Shown: positions 46,248-56,667 of the stretch, in pieces | Position numbering within the stretch: the stretch's first letter is position 1 | How the letters are laid out: each line of letters opens with the position of its first letter | Source: Oceanirhabdus sp942490885 | GTDB lineage: Bacteria; Bacillota; Clostridia; Clostridiales; Clostridiaceae | DNA length: 64,000 nt | Assembly: GCA_942490885.1 (NCBI GenBank) | Contig: CALNYT010000002.1 | Location: forward strand, 3,658,001-3,722,000 | Direction of reading: 5' to 3' | Notes under the pieces: model-generated | Databases searched by the model: none | Told to the model about the DNA's origin: nothing | The model's input: only the letters and a program-made list of their open reading frames with translations | Translations under genes and position numbers: made by a program

Positions 46248-46301
46248 GGGATATAGATACAGCATGTCTACTTTTCAATAGACATGCTGTATCTATATCC
46301 C
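46248..46301. repeat. Perfect 23-bp hairpin
   Basis: GGGATATAGATACAGCATGT plus CTA pairs perfectly with its complement (46279-46301) around an 8-base loop. It lies between repeats B/C and A, and no gene ends here. Confidence 0.7.
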
Positions 46302-46427
46302 AACCCTAATTTATTACCAACAACAACCTCATTCAAAAATGACATTAAAACATATTCATAATGATAAATTATCACTCCTGTATTGTTATGGTTAATACTG
46401 CTCCCATACCTATTACCCCACATACAG

Positions 46428-46918
46428 CTAATCATTCAGAAAATCAATACCGCACCCAGGTGACAGGCAGATTCATGAAGAGGTTCTACCAGCTCATGGT
46501 TTTCCGCTTCTCTTCAACCCACTCCCTGGAAGAATCTCTAACACTCATCAAAGCCTTTCCCCCGGGTACCCGCTGGAATAGCCCTGGAAGAATTTCTATT
46601 CTTTCTATAATAATGTTCAATTCTTTATATCACAATAAGATGCCAGGGCTGTTCCATTGATTTCATATGGGGTCACTTCTATGGGGTCCTTTCATAGATG
46701 GGCTCTGCAGGTCTTCTACTATTATGAAGTTTTGGACAATCGCTTGTCCAAAGCCCTATTTATTTCATATCCCACCCACCAACCCATTTCTCACGGGTCT
46801 ATCTTTGGGGTCTTTAAAGGGTGGACTTGCTCCCAGCACATTCAATCATGGACTAACTATAATTCTACAGTTGTTCCATAGTTGGAGCGCTACAAGCAGG
46901 TCCACCCTTGTTTCATTA
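46428..46918 (-). repeat. Repeat A, full-length copy
   Basis: Read on the minus strand it begins AAACAAGGGTGGACCTGCTT and ends GGGTGCGGTATTGATT, about 490 bases, and matches the inverted copy at 60890-61405 end to end. It has clear hairpins: GGGTGGAC with GTCCACCC, and TTTGGACAAGCGATTGTCCAAA. It has no coding frame and is more GC-rich than its surroundings. 46919-47329 after it is plain AT-rich DNA. Confidence 0.75.
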
Positions 46919-47329
46919 ATAATACTTTTAATTTCGCAAATTATTTCTTTTTCCAATATAATTGACTTATTTAACTCTTTTGTGATGCTATATATTATTT
47001 TCTATGACTACCTATTAATTTTGTCTACTCAATAATAAAACGTCATGATATTCATAGAAATACTACTATATAATAAAGTTATTATCTTTAATGAGAGAGT
47101 ATATTATAAGTAATAAATCCTCACTAAAGTCCACCTTCTTTCTATTTATAACTCTTTTATATATCAAATAAGATGATAATCCTTATGTATAAATATCAAT
47201 TAATATAAATTTCCCTTACTTAATACACATTTCTCTTTTATTATAGAATAAGTTATTTATATAAAATGTATAATCTATTGATAACATTTACATATGTTCA
47301 TGTCTTGATAGATATCTTCTACCTCTCAT

Positions 47330-48262
47330 TTATGGAGTTGGACCTAGTTTTCCATGTAATAATTCATCAATGTTATCATAACCAGAATTTACCCAATCTT
47401 CGTCTATTCCTGATTCTATCATTGCTTTATCACACTCTTCAGCTAATTCGCGAGCTTCTGAACTTATATCTCCATATAACATTGATTCAATTACTTTATC
47501 AAACCTTTCCCAAATATCTATCTCCTCATATCCATATCCAAGTACCATATTTATATTTTTCTTTAGAAATTCATGGAATCTTTCACCAAGTTTTGTTGTA
47601 CCAATATATAATGCTAACTTTTCTGAATATGGATATGGTTTACCCTCTATCAAATAAAATAATCTATACAATTCATGAATTCCATTTAATATTCCTAGAG
47701 ATGCCATAAAAACTTCTTCTTGGCGTTTTTGATGATTATGTGGATAGCCATCAATTAACCAATAGGATGATAGAAGATATCTATATTTGATCTTATTTTT
47801 TAATACTTCCGTAGGATATCCTTTAAAGTTGTTAATAATATTCTGAACCTGGTTTCTAGGGTCTTTGATTATCATTGCATTTGTCCAAATCCAAATTGGT
47901 ATATCCTCATATTGATTAATTTGAGTTTCAATAACATCTAATGGCGTAATTGAAAAGTGTGGTTGTCCTACTTCTTCACCAAAATATTTTTCCCATCCAT
48001 CTACTGGTAAATAATAAAAAGCCTGATTTGTATTAGGTGTCAATCCTTTACTATACATTTCTTTCTGAATACTCTGAAATACATCTCTTGAACAAACTAC
48101 ATCAATATCTACATCTGAAGTATTAGAGTATGTACCTGTTGCTCTACTTCCAGTTAGCAATACGGACAATACTTCTTCGTGATTATTAATTCCTGGTAAA
48201 GTAAAAATTTGTTCACTAATAAATCTCTCTAAATCATTCCATTTTATTCCGATATCCTTCAT
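47330..48262 (-). CDS. Nucleotidyltransferase-domain protein (DUF4037-like)
   Basis: The start at 48262 follows GAGGGG. The 310-residue protein has the polymerase-beta nucleotidyltransferase motif GSRATGTYSNTSDVDIDVV near residues 38-56 with both metal-binding Asp, then a helical C-terminal domain (LSSYWLIDGYPHNHQKR). Related proteins adenylylate aminoglycosides or act in stress systems; the target here is not shown. It is a single gene with no resistance partner. Confidence 0.7.
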   Translation of the reverse strand: MKDIGIKWNDLERFISEQIFTLPGINNHEEVLSVLLTGSRATGTYSNTSDVDIDVVCSRDVFQSIQKEMYSKGLTPNTNQAFYYLPVDGWEKYFGEEVGQPHFSITPLDVIETQINQYEDIPIWIWTNAMIIKDPRNQVQNIINNFKGYPTEVLKNKIKYRYLLSSYWLIDGYPHNHQKRQEEVFMASLGILNGIHELYRLFYLIEGKPYPYSEKLALYIGTTKLGERFHEFLKKNINMVLGYGYEEIDIWERFDKVIESMLYGDISSEARELAEECDKAMIESGIDEDWVNSGYDNIDELLHGKLGPTP

Positions 48263-48726
48263 TATGTACCCCTCTTTTTTATAATCAGATTTTATATAAC
48301 CTAAATGTTTGCAATATTACTTAGTAAAATTTTATATATATGATACAATACGAGTATATTATGTCTTTTCCATTGTTCAGTAGTATACTTAGTTACAAAG
48401 GTTTAAATTCCTCAAAACCTTTATTGATATAACTAATTTGTACAACATGTTTTCAATCTAAACACTCTTATCCAATCGTATTTCAGTTATAATGAAAGAT
48501 ATTACACTATTTACTTGCTAGTCACTACTCACTAAAGTTAATGTATATTATCCATTATTATATTACTTATATATATTTCAGCCTAATTTCTTAACTTACT
48601 AAATAAACAAGAGCTGCCAATTAATGCTGATCTTGTTGTACAATACTCTTCTATTATGTTTTAATGTCCTTAATTGGTAATAGTTTTTCTCATATTGATG
48701 TCTATATTTGATAATTTAGATAATGA
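48263..48726. other. Intergenic, nothing recognised
   Basis: 460 bp of AT-rich DNA without a coding frame, hairpin or repeat that I can support. Confidence 0.4.
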
Positions 48727-49608
48727 TTATATATTTAGCATAATTCCTCTTATGGCTTCGATATTATCATCTACACTTTTTAAACATCTATAAAAATATT
48801 CTGATTTCATACTTTCAGGTATTTCATCTAATGAGTATTCCTTCCCCCATTGATTATCATCCCACAATGAATTGGGTTGATTTATCGAAAACTGAAAGAT
48901 TCTATCCATATTTTGATTAACTCTTAACATCAGAGGAATGGAACCTTTGTTCTTAGTATATACTATATAGCTAATCCATAAAGTCCAGTTTGACTTATTT
49001 TCAAATATAAGCAAATAAAATACCGACTCTAACTTATCTTCAGTATCTAGAATGACCTCATCATATATCCATGGTGCATACAGAATCCCTGCAAGATTTT
49101 CATTTCCCAAATTTAACGCTTTTGTAAAAAAAGAATCTTCTATATGTTTCATTTTCATTTCAAATTCTTGTGGATCATATAACTCATATTCTTTATGTGG
49201 GCAATCCAAGCCATACCATTTTCGGTAAGGCAGAGTAGCATCAATTAATATCCATTTACCATCAATCTCTGCTGCTGCGCAAATATGGTCTTGTTCATCT
49301 CCATAACAATCACGTTTAAGATATGCATACTTTGCTGGTATTCCCATATTTATAAGAACTGAGACTATTAAATTAGAATAGTCCCCACATGTACCTGCTT
49401 TCATTGATAAGACTTCTAAGTCGTTTCGTTGTAAAGGATAATAAGGTTGTTCTATCCTACTGTATTTCACATTATCATCAAACCAATGAAAAATTTTATG
49501 TATAACTTCCTTAAATGAATTTGTATCTTTTTTCATTTCAGCAGTAAAATTACATATTTCATCAGATTGTGGATTGATGTAGGTATGCTTTTCTATTTTT
49601 TTATTCAT
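48727..49608 (-). CDS. Transglutaminase-like cysteine protease domain protein
   Basis: The start at 49608 follows GGAGG. The 293-residue protein has the transglutaminase-like core: Cys in AGTCGDYSNLIVS near residue 74, His in EQDHICAAAEI near residue 107, Asp in WILIDATLPY near residue 118. There is no signal peptide, so it acts in the cytoplasm or is released otherwise. The C-terminal half has no recognised domain. Confidence 0.75.
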   Translation of the reverse strand: MNKKIEKHTYINPQSDEICNFTAEMKKDTNSFKEVIHKIFHWFDDNVKYSRIEQPYYPLQRNDLEVLSMKAGTCGDYSNLIVSVLINMGIPAKYAYLKRDCYGDEQDHICAAAEIDGKWILIDATLPYRKWYGLDCPHKEYELYDPQEFEMKMKHIEDSFFTKALNLGNENLAGILYAPWIYDEVILDTEDKLESVFYLLIFENKSNWTLWISYIVYTKNKGSIPLMLRVNQNMDRIFQFSINQPNSLWDDNQWGKEYSLDEIPESMKSEYFYRCLKSVDDNIEAIRGIMLNI

Positions 49609-49830
49609 ATCATGTCCTCCATACGTTTAGTTCAATATCATCATTTAAAATGTTTATTCGCTCATATCTCATCTTTTTTATACCTCACATAATTCATAAA
49701 ATTCAATCCAATAAAAAATTGCGTTTCCATACTAAATTCATCGATAATGTTATGCCCTAAATTTTTATAGCTATTTACTGCTCGTTGCTTTGTACTCAAC
49801 ACATCAAATTTTATTTTTATTATTACATTA

Positions 49831-51336
49831 TTAAAGCACCAAGTAGAAATATCTTTTAATAAATAAATGAATGTAAACTACCCAAATGCATGTATATACA
49901 AAATAAAGTGCAATCTTTATACTCTTAGGGAACCATACGTAAACATGTTCCCATGATAATCCCATAAAAATATTTGGAATTAGATATAAACAATAACTTA
50001 ATCCAATGATGAAAATTAGAGAAAAACTAATTTTAAAAATGCCTTTTATACCTTTTTTATGATATTTTCTTTCTTTTCTCAATATTTGTCTAAAAGTTTT
50101 GAGCAAAAAATATATGGTAACTAGAAGTATTAAGTTTGCAATACATATAATTAAAATAGAAATAACATCAGCTGTTTTTCTTAAATCCATTATACCCCTT
50201 TTATAATCTTTTCCTATCAAAATTCCATAAATACCGTCAGCAACCTTTGCTACGTATGACGAATCAATATTGGAAAGCACTGCAACTCCAATCTTTTTTT
50301 CTGGATTATACACTATGAATGAAGAATAATTAGGATTGTCTCCTGGATGATAAATTACTACATCATCTTTTTCACGAACAAACCATCCTTTAGCATAGTA
50401 TGAGACAGTATCAAATTCTTGTACTTTAGGTTTATGAGAATCTTCAATTAATTCTTTACTTAATTTACTACCATCAAATGTTCCCATTTGAATTTTAAGC
50501 CATTTTGCCATGTCTTCAGCATTAGATATAATATATCCAGCTGGCTTATTTCCTCTATAAACAGGTGCGTCATATAAACGTGGCTTTAAAAACTCAATCT
50601 TATATCCTTGTGCCATAAACTCATTAACAGCCTCATTTTTATATAAATAGGTATTGTTTAATCCCATTGGCTTTATAATATTTTCTTCCATATACTCTTC
50701 ATATGGTACTCCAGTAACTTTCTCAATTATTAATCCTAAAACATCATAATTTATTGTTGCATATTGGAATTTTTTTCCTGGTTCGCTATCCAGTTCTACA
50801 TTTATTAATGTTTTTACAGTTTCCTCTATTGCATTATCATCATTAGAAATTGGTATCTTATCTATTGTCTTAGAAGGTATTCCGCTTGTTTGATGTAATA
50901 AATCTTCAATGGTTATTAAAGCAACCTTATCTTGATACTTCATCTTAAGCCAAGGAATATATTTAGTTACTGGATCATCAAGTTTAATTAGTCCTTTCTT
51001 CTGTAAATTTAGGATTCCTAAAGCAGTAAATGATTTACTATTTGAGCATAATTCAAATAATGTTTTAGAGGTAACTGGCTTTTGACTCTTTATATCCGAA
51101 TATCCTAAGCCTTTTTGATAAATAGTTTTATCTCCTTGAACTATAACTACAGACATTCCTGGAATTTTACCCTTTTCTATCTGCTTGTCTATAAATTTTT
51201 CTATTTTTAATCTATCATTGTCTGATAATTGATTTATTTCATTATTATCATTACTTAGAGCATAGCTTTTCAAAGGTAATAAAATTACACAAAGAAAAAC
51301 ACTAAAAAATTTTAATAATCTATTTGTTTTTCTCAT
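49831..51336 (-). CDS. Beta-lactamase-family serine hydrolase, membrane-anchored
   Basis: The start at 51336 follows AAGGAG. The 501-residue protein has a signal peptide (SYALSN), a class C beta-lactamase/esterase domain with the SxxK nucleophile as ELCSNSKSFTALG, a Tyr motif in YATINYDVLG and a C-terminal triad region HPGDNPNYSS. The last 120 residues hold about four membrane helices (VISILIICIANLILLVTIYF). Such proteins often act on cell-wall peptides or small esters; resistance is not implied. Confidence 0.8.
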   Translation of the reverse strand: MRKTNRLLKFFSVFLCVILLPLKSYALSNDNNEINQLSDNDRLKIEKFIDKQIEKGKIPGMSVVIVQGDKTIYQKGLGYSDIKSQKPVTSKTLFELCSNSKSFTALGILNLQKKGLIKLDDPVTKYIPWLKMKYQDKVALITIEDLLHQTSGIPSKTIDKIPISNDDNAIEETVKTLINVELDSEPGKKFQYATINYDVLGLIIEKVTGVPYEEYMEENIIKPMGLNNTYLYKNEAVNEFMAQGYKIEFLKPRLYDAPVYRGNKPAGYIISNAEDMAKWLKIQMGTFDGSKLSKELIEDSHKPKVQEFDTVSYYAKGWFVREKDDVVIYHPGDNPNYSSFIVYNPEKKIGVAVLSNIDSSYVAKVADGIYGILIGKDYKRGIMDLRKTADVISILIICIANLILLVTIYFLLKTFRQILRKERKYHKKGIKGIFKISFSLIFIIGLSYCLYLIPNIFMGLSWEHVYVWFPKSIKIALYFVYTCIWVVYIHLFIKRYFYLVL

Positions 51337-51506
51337 ATACTATTGCTCCTTGTATCAATTTCATTTTTAATGATATAACCCCATGAATCATCCATAAATC
51401 TCTCCTTTTAATATACTTTTAATTTGTAAAACACATAATATCTTCCTATTATCCCTTAAAGATTATTTTTTTGTTGATTCTCAAAACAAAGAAATTGTGA
51501 CCTAAA

Positions 51507-51680
51507 CTATCTCTTCTTAAACAGTAAATTAGTTATTGTACCTAATATTAATGTAGGAAAAAATGCCCCAATAATAATCGCAAAAATATTCCCCAATTTA
51601 ACAGGAGCAATCAAGTTCATTACAAGTATTGTTACAATTAAAACATAGAAAATAATATAATCTTTCTTTCTAAAACTCAT
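51507..51680 (-). CDS. Small membrane protein, 57 residues
   Basis: The start at 51680 (MSFRKKDYIIFYVLIV) follows AAGGGGG; an in-frame ATG 48 bp upstream lacks a site. It has two membrane helices separated by a short loop and ends NLLFKKR. No family is recognised. It lies upstream of the serine hydrolase gene. Confidence 0.55.
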   Translation of the reverse strand: MSFRKKDYIIFYVLIVTILVMNLIAPVKLGNIFAIIIGAFFPTLILGTITNLLFKKR

Positions 51681-51984
51681 GTAAACCCCCTTATTTAAAT
51701 TACTTCTCATTTTCTCCTGAATATTCATAAATTACATATCCATCTATTTCTTCTTTATACCTTCCATAACCTATAAATCCTAAACTCATTTACATTATCT
51801 CTTTTAAAATTATTTCTCAGTATCTTACTTTTGTAATATAATCCCACACTTAACATTATACAATATTACCCTATAAAAACGCGTATAAAATTACATCTTT
51901 AATAAATTCATGAATTCTGTGTTTTTGACATTGAAATTCAATGTTAATTTATTAAATTTTTAAATAAACAACAACTTATCAAGG

Positions 51985-52345
51985 CCTTCCCCCTAGCTAC
52001 CCCATGGAATAGCCCTAGATGTATTTCTATACATTCTTTTACAACTTTAATTTTCGTATCAATAATTAGATATCAGGACTGTTCCATTGATTTCATAAGT
52101 GGTCGTTCTCTTGGATCCTGTTGAGGTTAGTCTCTGTGGGTTCATAAAATTATATTGAAGTTTTGGACAATCGCTTGTCCAAAGCCCTTTTTTTGATACC
52201 CATCCACCAACCCATTTCTCATGGTTCTATCTTTAAGGTCTTTAAAGGGTGGACTTGCTCCCAGCACCTCAATCATGGAGTAACTGCAATTATACAGTTG
52301 TTCCATAGTTGGAGCGCTACAAGCAGGTCCACCCTGGTTTCATTT
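51985..52345 (-). repeat. Repeat A, shorter copy
   Basis: On the minus strand it shares the 5' end of family A (CAGGGTGGACCTGCTTGTAG) and continues through the TTTGGACAAGCGATTGTCCAAA hairpin to the GTTCCATTGATTTCAT block and the TACCCCATGGAATAGCCCT region. The last 100-130 bases of the full copies are missing. Confidence 0.7.
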
Positions 52346-52496
52346 CTAATAAATTTTATTTAACTAAATGAAGAATCACTATTAATTGTTTCAAAATAAT
52401 GCTAAATAATAAAGTTATTTTGTATTATATGACTTATTTAAAAGACATTTTGAAAACATAAAACTCTTAATTCTTTATTTAAAATTTTTTACTTAT

Positions 52497-52952
52497 TTAC
52501 TTATTAATCTCATTATATATACTATTTTTTAAATCTTTCATTTTTTTTATTTTAGATTTTAACCTCTTTTTAGATATAAATAATGAAATTATATGTAAAG
52601 CTATTGCTATAGCAATAATCAACACTTTAACAATAGGTTTATGCTCTTCACTTGCAAACCATAATATTTTATCTACAAAAAGAGTAGAATAAACTAAAAT
52701 TATAAGACTTATACCTGCTAGAGAATTGTCCCAAAATTTAATATTTTTTTCTTGTAATATTTCCAACAAACTCTCAATCTTATTTAAAACGCCTTCTACT
52801 ATACTAAAATCCTCAGTTCTTTTAGCATCTTTTACCATATGTTCAATTTTATTATCTATAGACGTATTAGTCTCAATCTTTCCCATTAACTCATCATATT
52901 TTTTATCGATTTTCCCGTTGATTATTAATCTATTTTTCAAATTTTTTTCCAT
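52497..52952 (-). CDS. Membrane protein with coiled-coil N-terminus, 151 residues
   Basis: The start at 52952 (MEKNLKNRLI) follows AAAGGTG. The first 80 residues are charged and helical (VEGVLNKIESLLEILQEK), followed by two membrane helices (LAGISLIILVYSTLFVD and VLIIAIAIALHIISLF) and a basic C-terminus. It lies 220 bp downstream of the RES-domain gene on the same strand. A link between the two is possible but unproven. Confidence 0.55.
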   Translation of the reverse strand: MEKNLKNRLIINGKIDKKYDELMGKIETNTSIDNKIEHMVKDAKRTEDFSIVEGVLNKIESLLEILQEKNIKFWDNSLAGISLIILVYSTLFVDKILWFASEEHKPIVKVLIIAIAIALHIISLFISKKRLKSKIKKMKDLKNSIYNEINK

Positions 52953-53172
52953 TTTCTTCACCTTTCTTTTGCTTTGTAATATTGAATATATTATTTAACA
53001 TACAACCACTTATATCCATTTAATAATAATTTGTAAATCCTCTAAAAAAGATAAAACACACATTCTTTTTCCATTTTATAATTATATATATAAGTTTTTT
53101 ATTAAAACATATATAATGCTATATAAAAGAGTTTTTTTGTTAAATCAATACTATAATTTAAAATGTGTATAA

Positions 53173-54336
53173 TTATATCCCCTTATCAAAACTATAGCCT
53201 AATTTTTCACAGTATAGCCAATTATCAAAGTCAGAGAATTCTGTATGTTTATACGGGTGCTTTACTCCTCCCAAATCAATTTGAGCATTATAACCAAAAG
53301 TTTCATAACATCTGTTAATATAACTTTCTTTTATTCCATGTTCAATCCTATTTTTTAATTTCTTAAATTCAGCTAAGTTTATAGGTGGAGTCAATTGAAT
53401 TTCTTTAAATAAATTACTGTATCCTTGTCCATTTCCATCATATTTCATAGGTATAGCCAAATTAACACACTGTGGAAATCCACCAATACCATCTTTTGCT
53501 TTTTTAGACATATATGCAATCCCATCAATTCCAAAGTCGTCTAAACACTGCATTATCAATTGTGATATAATGTATTCTGACTTAAATGCCCTATTACTGT
53601 TATTTATTGAATAAGAAGTTGCGATTATAAGTGGAAAGAAACCAATTAGTGCTTTTAGTAACGTAATATTTTGATTTGTGAATTGATTGTTATTAATCTT
53701 AATCCAGCTTGTTTGTCCATTAATTAACATTTGATCACTAACAAGATTTAGTATTTTTAAATTTCCTGGCATTTTATAACAAGAAACATTAAACTCACTA
53801 TCACTAGGCTTATTTAATTCTAACCAACATACATACGATGTTGTTCCTAGGTATAAGCATGGAACTCCTGGTATACTAAATCTCTGAGTTGTTACTAACT
53901 CTCTTTTATTAAAAGGTATATGTAACATATCGTTTCTTTGAAAATCATAATTTCCTATTCTAGCTTTAAAAAATGATAGTGGGTAATTTTTTTTCAACTC
54001 ATCGTTCTGTCCATCTACCTTCAAACTCTCAAAACAAGCAATACCTCTAAATGCATAGCTCTCATCCAACTCTGATACTATAAAATCGTTACTAATATAT
54101 TTTCCAAGTAATTTATGTATGCATTCTTTAGCCTTACTTATATTTGCATTATAATAATGATGTAAACTATTTAAGATTAAGTCTACATTCTCTTTTACAT
54201 CTTTTAAAAGTTCCTCTGGTAACCCTTCAATATTTTCATTAAACTCTATATATTTATTTAATGTTTTTTTTAAGTGTTCAGCATATTCTTCATCTCTATC
54301 TAATCTAATTGGAAGACTAAATTCATTTAAACCCAT
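53173..54336 (-). CDS. RES-domain protein (possible NAD+ phosphorylase)
   Basis: The start at 54336 (MGLNEFSLPI) follows AAGGGGG. The 387-residue protein has a helical first third, then a RES-like core: YAFRGIACFE, FKARIGNYD, RFSIPGVPCLYLGTTSYVCW and SEYIISQLIMQCL. RES proteins cleave NAD+ and usually act as toxins with an antitoxin. This one is about twice the usual toxin length and has no small antitoxin gene beside it, so a different role, such as phage defence, is possible. Confidence 0.55.
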   Translation of the reverse strand: MGLNEFSLPIRLDRDEEYAEHLKKTLNKYIEFNENIEGLPEELLKDVKENVDLILNSLHHYYNANISKAKECIHKLLGKYISNDFIVSELDESYAFRGIACFESLKVDGQNDELKKNYPLSFFKARIGNYDFQRNDMLHIPFNKRELVTTQRFSIPGVPCLYLGTTSYVCWLELNKPSDSEFNVSCYKMPGNLKILNLVSDQMLINGQTSWIKINNNQFTNQNITLLKALIGFFPLIIATSYSINNSNRAFKSEYIISQLIMQCLDDFGIDGIAYMSKKAKDGIGGFPQCVNLAIPMKYDGNGQGYSNLFKEIQLTPPINLAEFKKLKNRIEHGIKESYINRCYETFGYNAQIDLGGVKHPYKHTEFSDFDNWLYCEKLGYSFDKGI

Positions 54337-54587
54337 TACAAATTCCCCCTTATAAAAAATAAACAATATTTTGCATGACAATTATAATTAATTATTCAAT
54401 CTATAACATCACATAAGTTAAATAAAATAGTACTTATTAAGAACTATTTTATTTTATCTTAAGAACAACTTGCAGTCAATATATATATGTAAAAATGTAA
54501 AATTATAGTGTTATATCCAAAAATTTTTATACAATTTTTATAATATTCAAATTTGATATTACACCTACTCGTATAAAAGTAAATAAA

Positions 54588-54616
54588 AAAATTCCGAAAC
54601 AACAACTCGGAATTTT
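54588..54616 (-). terminator. Terminator of the 47-residue gene
   Basis: AAAATTCCGA and TCGGAATTTT pair around a 9-base loop; the stem overlaps the stop codon and a T-run follows on the minus strand. Confidence 0.65.
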
Positions 54617-54758
54617 AATATAGGTTATTATCTTTTTTAGGGTCAAATGGTGATTTTTCATCTTTTCTCTGATAAACAACCTCTCCATTAAAGATGATAT
54701 GGGTCACTGATTTTAATATTCGCTTCTCTTCCTCTGTAAGATGGAAATTTTTAGGCAT
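54615..54758 (-). CDS. Hypothetical protein, 47 residues
   Basis: The start at 54758 (MPKNFHLTEEEKRIL) follows AAAGGGG. The product is small, soluble and basic-acidic mixed; it has a helical N-terminus and a short IIFNGEVVYQRK strand. No family is recognised. Confidence 0.45.
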   Translation of the reverse strand: MPKNFHLTEEEKRILKSVTHIIFNGEVVYQRKDEKSPFDPKKDNNLY

Positions 54759-55228
54759 ATTAAAATACCCCTTTCTATTAATTAATAAGATGCAGTAGAT
54801 ATTCATTTAATTCTTTTTATGTTAAATTATAGCATATCGCAAATAAAATTTTTGTAGAAAACAGGTACTAATCACAAAATATTAATATTTTATCTAATTT
54901 TTTTTTACAAACTTCTACTGCAAGATAAGCGTAGTGGCGAAAAATAAGTACAATAAATAAATGATATTCAAAATAAAAATCTATAAAACAAATCTAAACA
55001 AATCCATGTATTTTAGGCTACGTTTAAAAATGATGTTAAAATTGTATGTTCATTATGAAGTGTTAAATATTTGAAATAATTATTGTGAATCTGTATAATA
55101 TTAGATAGATAAGAAAACAAATGATGTAGAATATGTTTGAAATGCGTCGCAAGAAGATATAATCTATTAAGACATAATCGTAATATGTTGTGAATTAGAA
55201 AGAATTTTCATTAAAGGAGGTGATATAT
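54759..55228. other. Intergenic, nothing recognised
   Basis: About 470 bp of AT-rich DNA. The downstream VOC gene promoter is expected here but is not clear. Confidence 0.35.
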
Positions 55229-55573
55229 ATGAAAACAAGACTTAATCATATAAGAGTAAATGTTTCTGATATTAATAAATCTTTGAAATGGTATGAGGAA
55301 ACATTGAGCTTTGAATATGATAGTGGTTGGCCGCCTGAAAATCCTACTTATTATGATTTTAAATCAAAGGAAGGTGCAACCTTTTCAATAATGGAAGTAA
55401 AAGGTGAAAAATCTCATGGCAGACTTAATTTTAATGTTGACGAAGTAGAGGAACTTTGGGAAAAACTAAAAGACAAGGTTGAGATTATTGAACCTTTGTT
55501 TGATACACCTTGGGGGACTAAAAAATTTACAATTAGGGACTTAGACGGAAATGAATTAGGATTTGGGAGGTAA
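55229..55573 (+). CDS. VOC (glyoxalase-like) protein 1
   Basis: The start at 55229 follows AAAGGAGGTGAT, a near-perfect site. The 114-residue protein is a one-domain VOC fold: LNHIRVNVSDINKSLKWYEE at the start, HGRLNFNVDEVEELWEKL in the middle, and FTIRDLDGNELGF at the end with the usual metal-site Glu. VOC proteins include glyoxalases and antibiotic-binding proteins. A second VOC gene follows with a 4-bp gap. Confidence 0.8.
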   Translation: MKTRLNHIRVNVSDINKSLKWYEETLSFEYDSGWPPENPTYYDFKSKEGATFSIMEVKGEKSHGRLNFNVDEVEELWEKLKDKVEIIEPLFDTPWGTKKFTIRDLDGNELGFGR

Positions 55574-55577
55574 AATT

Positions 55578-55934
55578 ATGATTATTAAGTATCAATGTGT
55601 TAATATTTCTTCTGTTAATTCAAAGGCATTGGTCGAATTTTATAACGAAAAATTAGGCATACCAATATTAGAGCCTGATGAAAATTATGATGGTGTTTCT
55701 TTAGGATTTATCAAAGATGCTCCAGTAATAGTTATTTGGGATGAAAATAGATGGGGAAAGTCAAGTGAAGGGAAAGTTAATTTTGTATTCTCTTGTGATG
55801 ACCTTGATAAAACTTATGTTGAATTGAAAGAAAAAGGTGTTAGTTTAGAACCGCCAACGACAGCCGTATGGGGAGGTAAAGAACTTCCATTCTTTGACTT
55901 GGATGGAAATAAGATTTTACTTTTAGAAAGTTAA
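55578..55934 (+). CDS. VOC (glyoxalase-like) protein 2
   Basis: The start at 55578 (MIIKYQCVNI) follows GGGAGG inside the end of the first VOC gene. The 118-residue protein has the same layout: VNSKALVEFYNEKLGIPILE, VNFVFSCDDLDKTYVELKEK, LPFFDLDGNKILLLES. The two are diverged copies and probably form an operon; the substrate is unknown. Confidence 0.8.
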   Translation: MIIKYQCVNISSVNSKALVEFYNEKLGIPILEPDENYDGVSLGFIKDAPVIVIWDENRWGKSSEGKVNFVFSCDDLDKTYVELKEKGVSLEPPTTAVWGGKELPFFDLDGNKILLLES

Positions 55935-56160
55935 GTTTATTACATAATATTCGTATTTAATGCACTATATAAAGAAATTAATTGTTACATAAAAAATGAG
56001 TATTCAGTATTAATGCTTTTATTGAATAATATATTTAAAATATGTCGCACCAAAATAATACTCTTAAATGAATAATAGTTGATAGTATAACATAACTTCA
56101 AATATTCAATTATAAGTCCATACTTTTGCAATTTAATTAGTACATAATAGGAGTGATTAA

Positions 56161-56457
56161 ATGAGAATTTTAAAATACGATTTATTTCCAGAAGCATATG
56201 GTTCGAATAACAACTTTGTTTCTAAAGAAGGTACTATTGCTGACTTGATAATTGATACTGGGATGCTTTTAAATTCCGATTTTGATAAGGTAATTCCTAC
56301 ACTTAATATACTCAACAATATATTTTTAAAAGGAGATTATCCTCGTGCTGGAGAATGGGACCCCTTTGAAATCACACAAGAGGAGTATATAGATTTAGCA
56401 GCATACCTATGCTCATTACCTTTATCAAGACCGTATAGAACTAATGAAAACACATAA
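56161..56457 (+). CDS. Hypothetical protein, 98 residues
   Basis: The start follows AGGAGTGAT. The protein is acidic and helical with no signal or membrane segment (ILKYDLFPEAYGSNNNF, GDYPRAGEWDPFEITQEEY). Its shape recalls small immunity-type proteins, but no family is recognised. Confidence 0.5.
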   Translation: MRILKYDLFPEAYGSNNNFVSKEGTIADLIIDTGMLLNSDFDKVIPTLNILNNIFLKGDYPRAGEWDPFEITQEEYIDLAAYLCSLPLSRPYRTNENT

Positions 56458-56629
56458 AAATTTTATTATAAAAGGATACTCAATATTCTTTTATAATCTG
56501 CTAAATATAGAAATCGATTATTACATAAAAACGAGTTTAATATAATAATTTACGAAGTAAATGAACCTATTTTTAGATTCATTTTAAATTTCTTGAATAT
56601 CAACAAAACTCTTAAATATAGCCATATTT

Positions 56630-56666
56630 AAAAATCCCAGCAATCATCTTGACTGCTGGGATTTTT
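56630..56666 (-). terminator. Terminator of the sigma-YvrJ-DUF1659-DUF2922 cluster
   Basis: AAAAATCCCAGCA and TGCTGGGATTTTT form a 13-bp perfect stem right at the DUF2922 stop, followed by T-rich sequence on the minus strand. Confidence 0.8.
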
Positions 56667-56667
56667 A

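Noticed and set aside
46361..47035. Overlapping plus-strand frames within repeat A and similar frames at 52163-52363 and 60882-61128
   Set aside because: They lie in a noncoding repeat, lack ribosome sites and are not conserved as protein between copies.
47330..48262. Aminoglycoside adenylyltransferase resistance gene
   Set aside because: Only the general nucleotidyltransferase motif is seen, which is not enough to assign drug resistance.
49831..51336. Beta-lactam resistance gene
   Set aside because: The family includes many peptidases and esterases; the C-terminal membrane helices and motifs do not show a true beta-lactamase.
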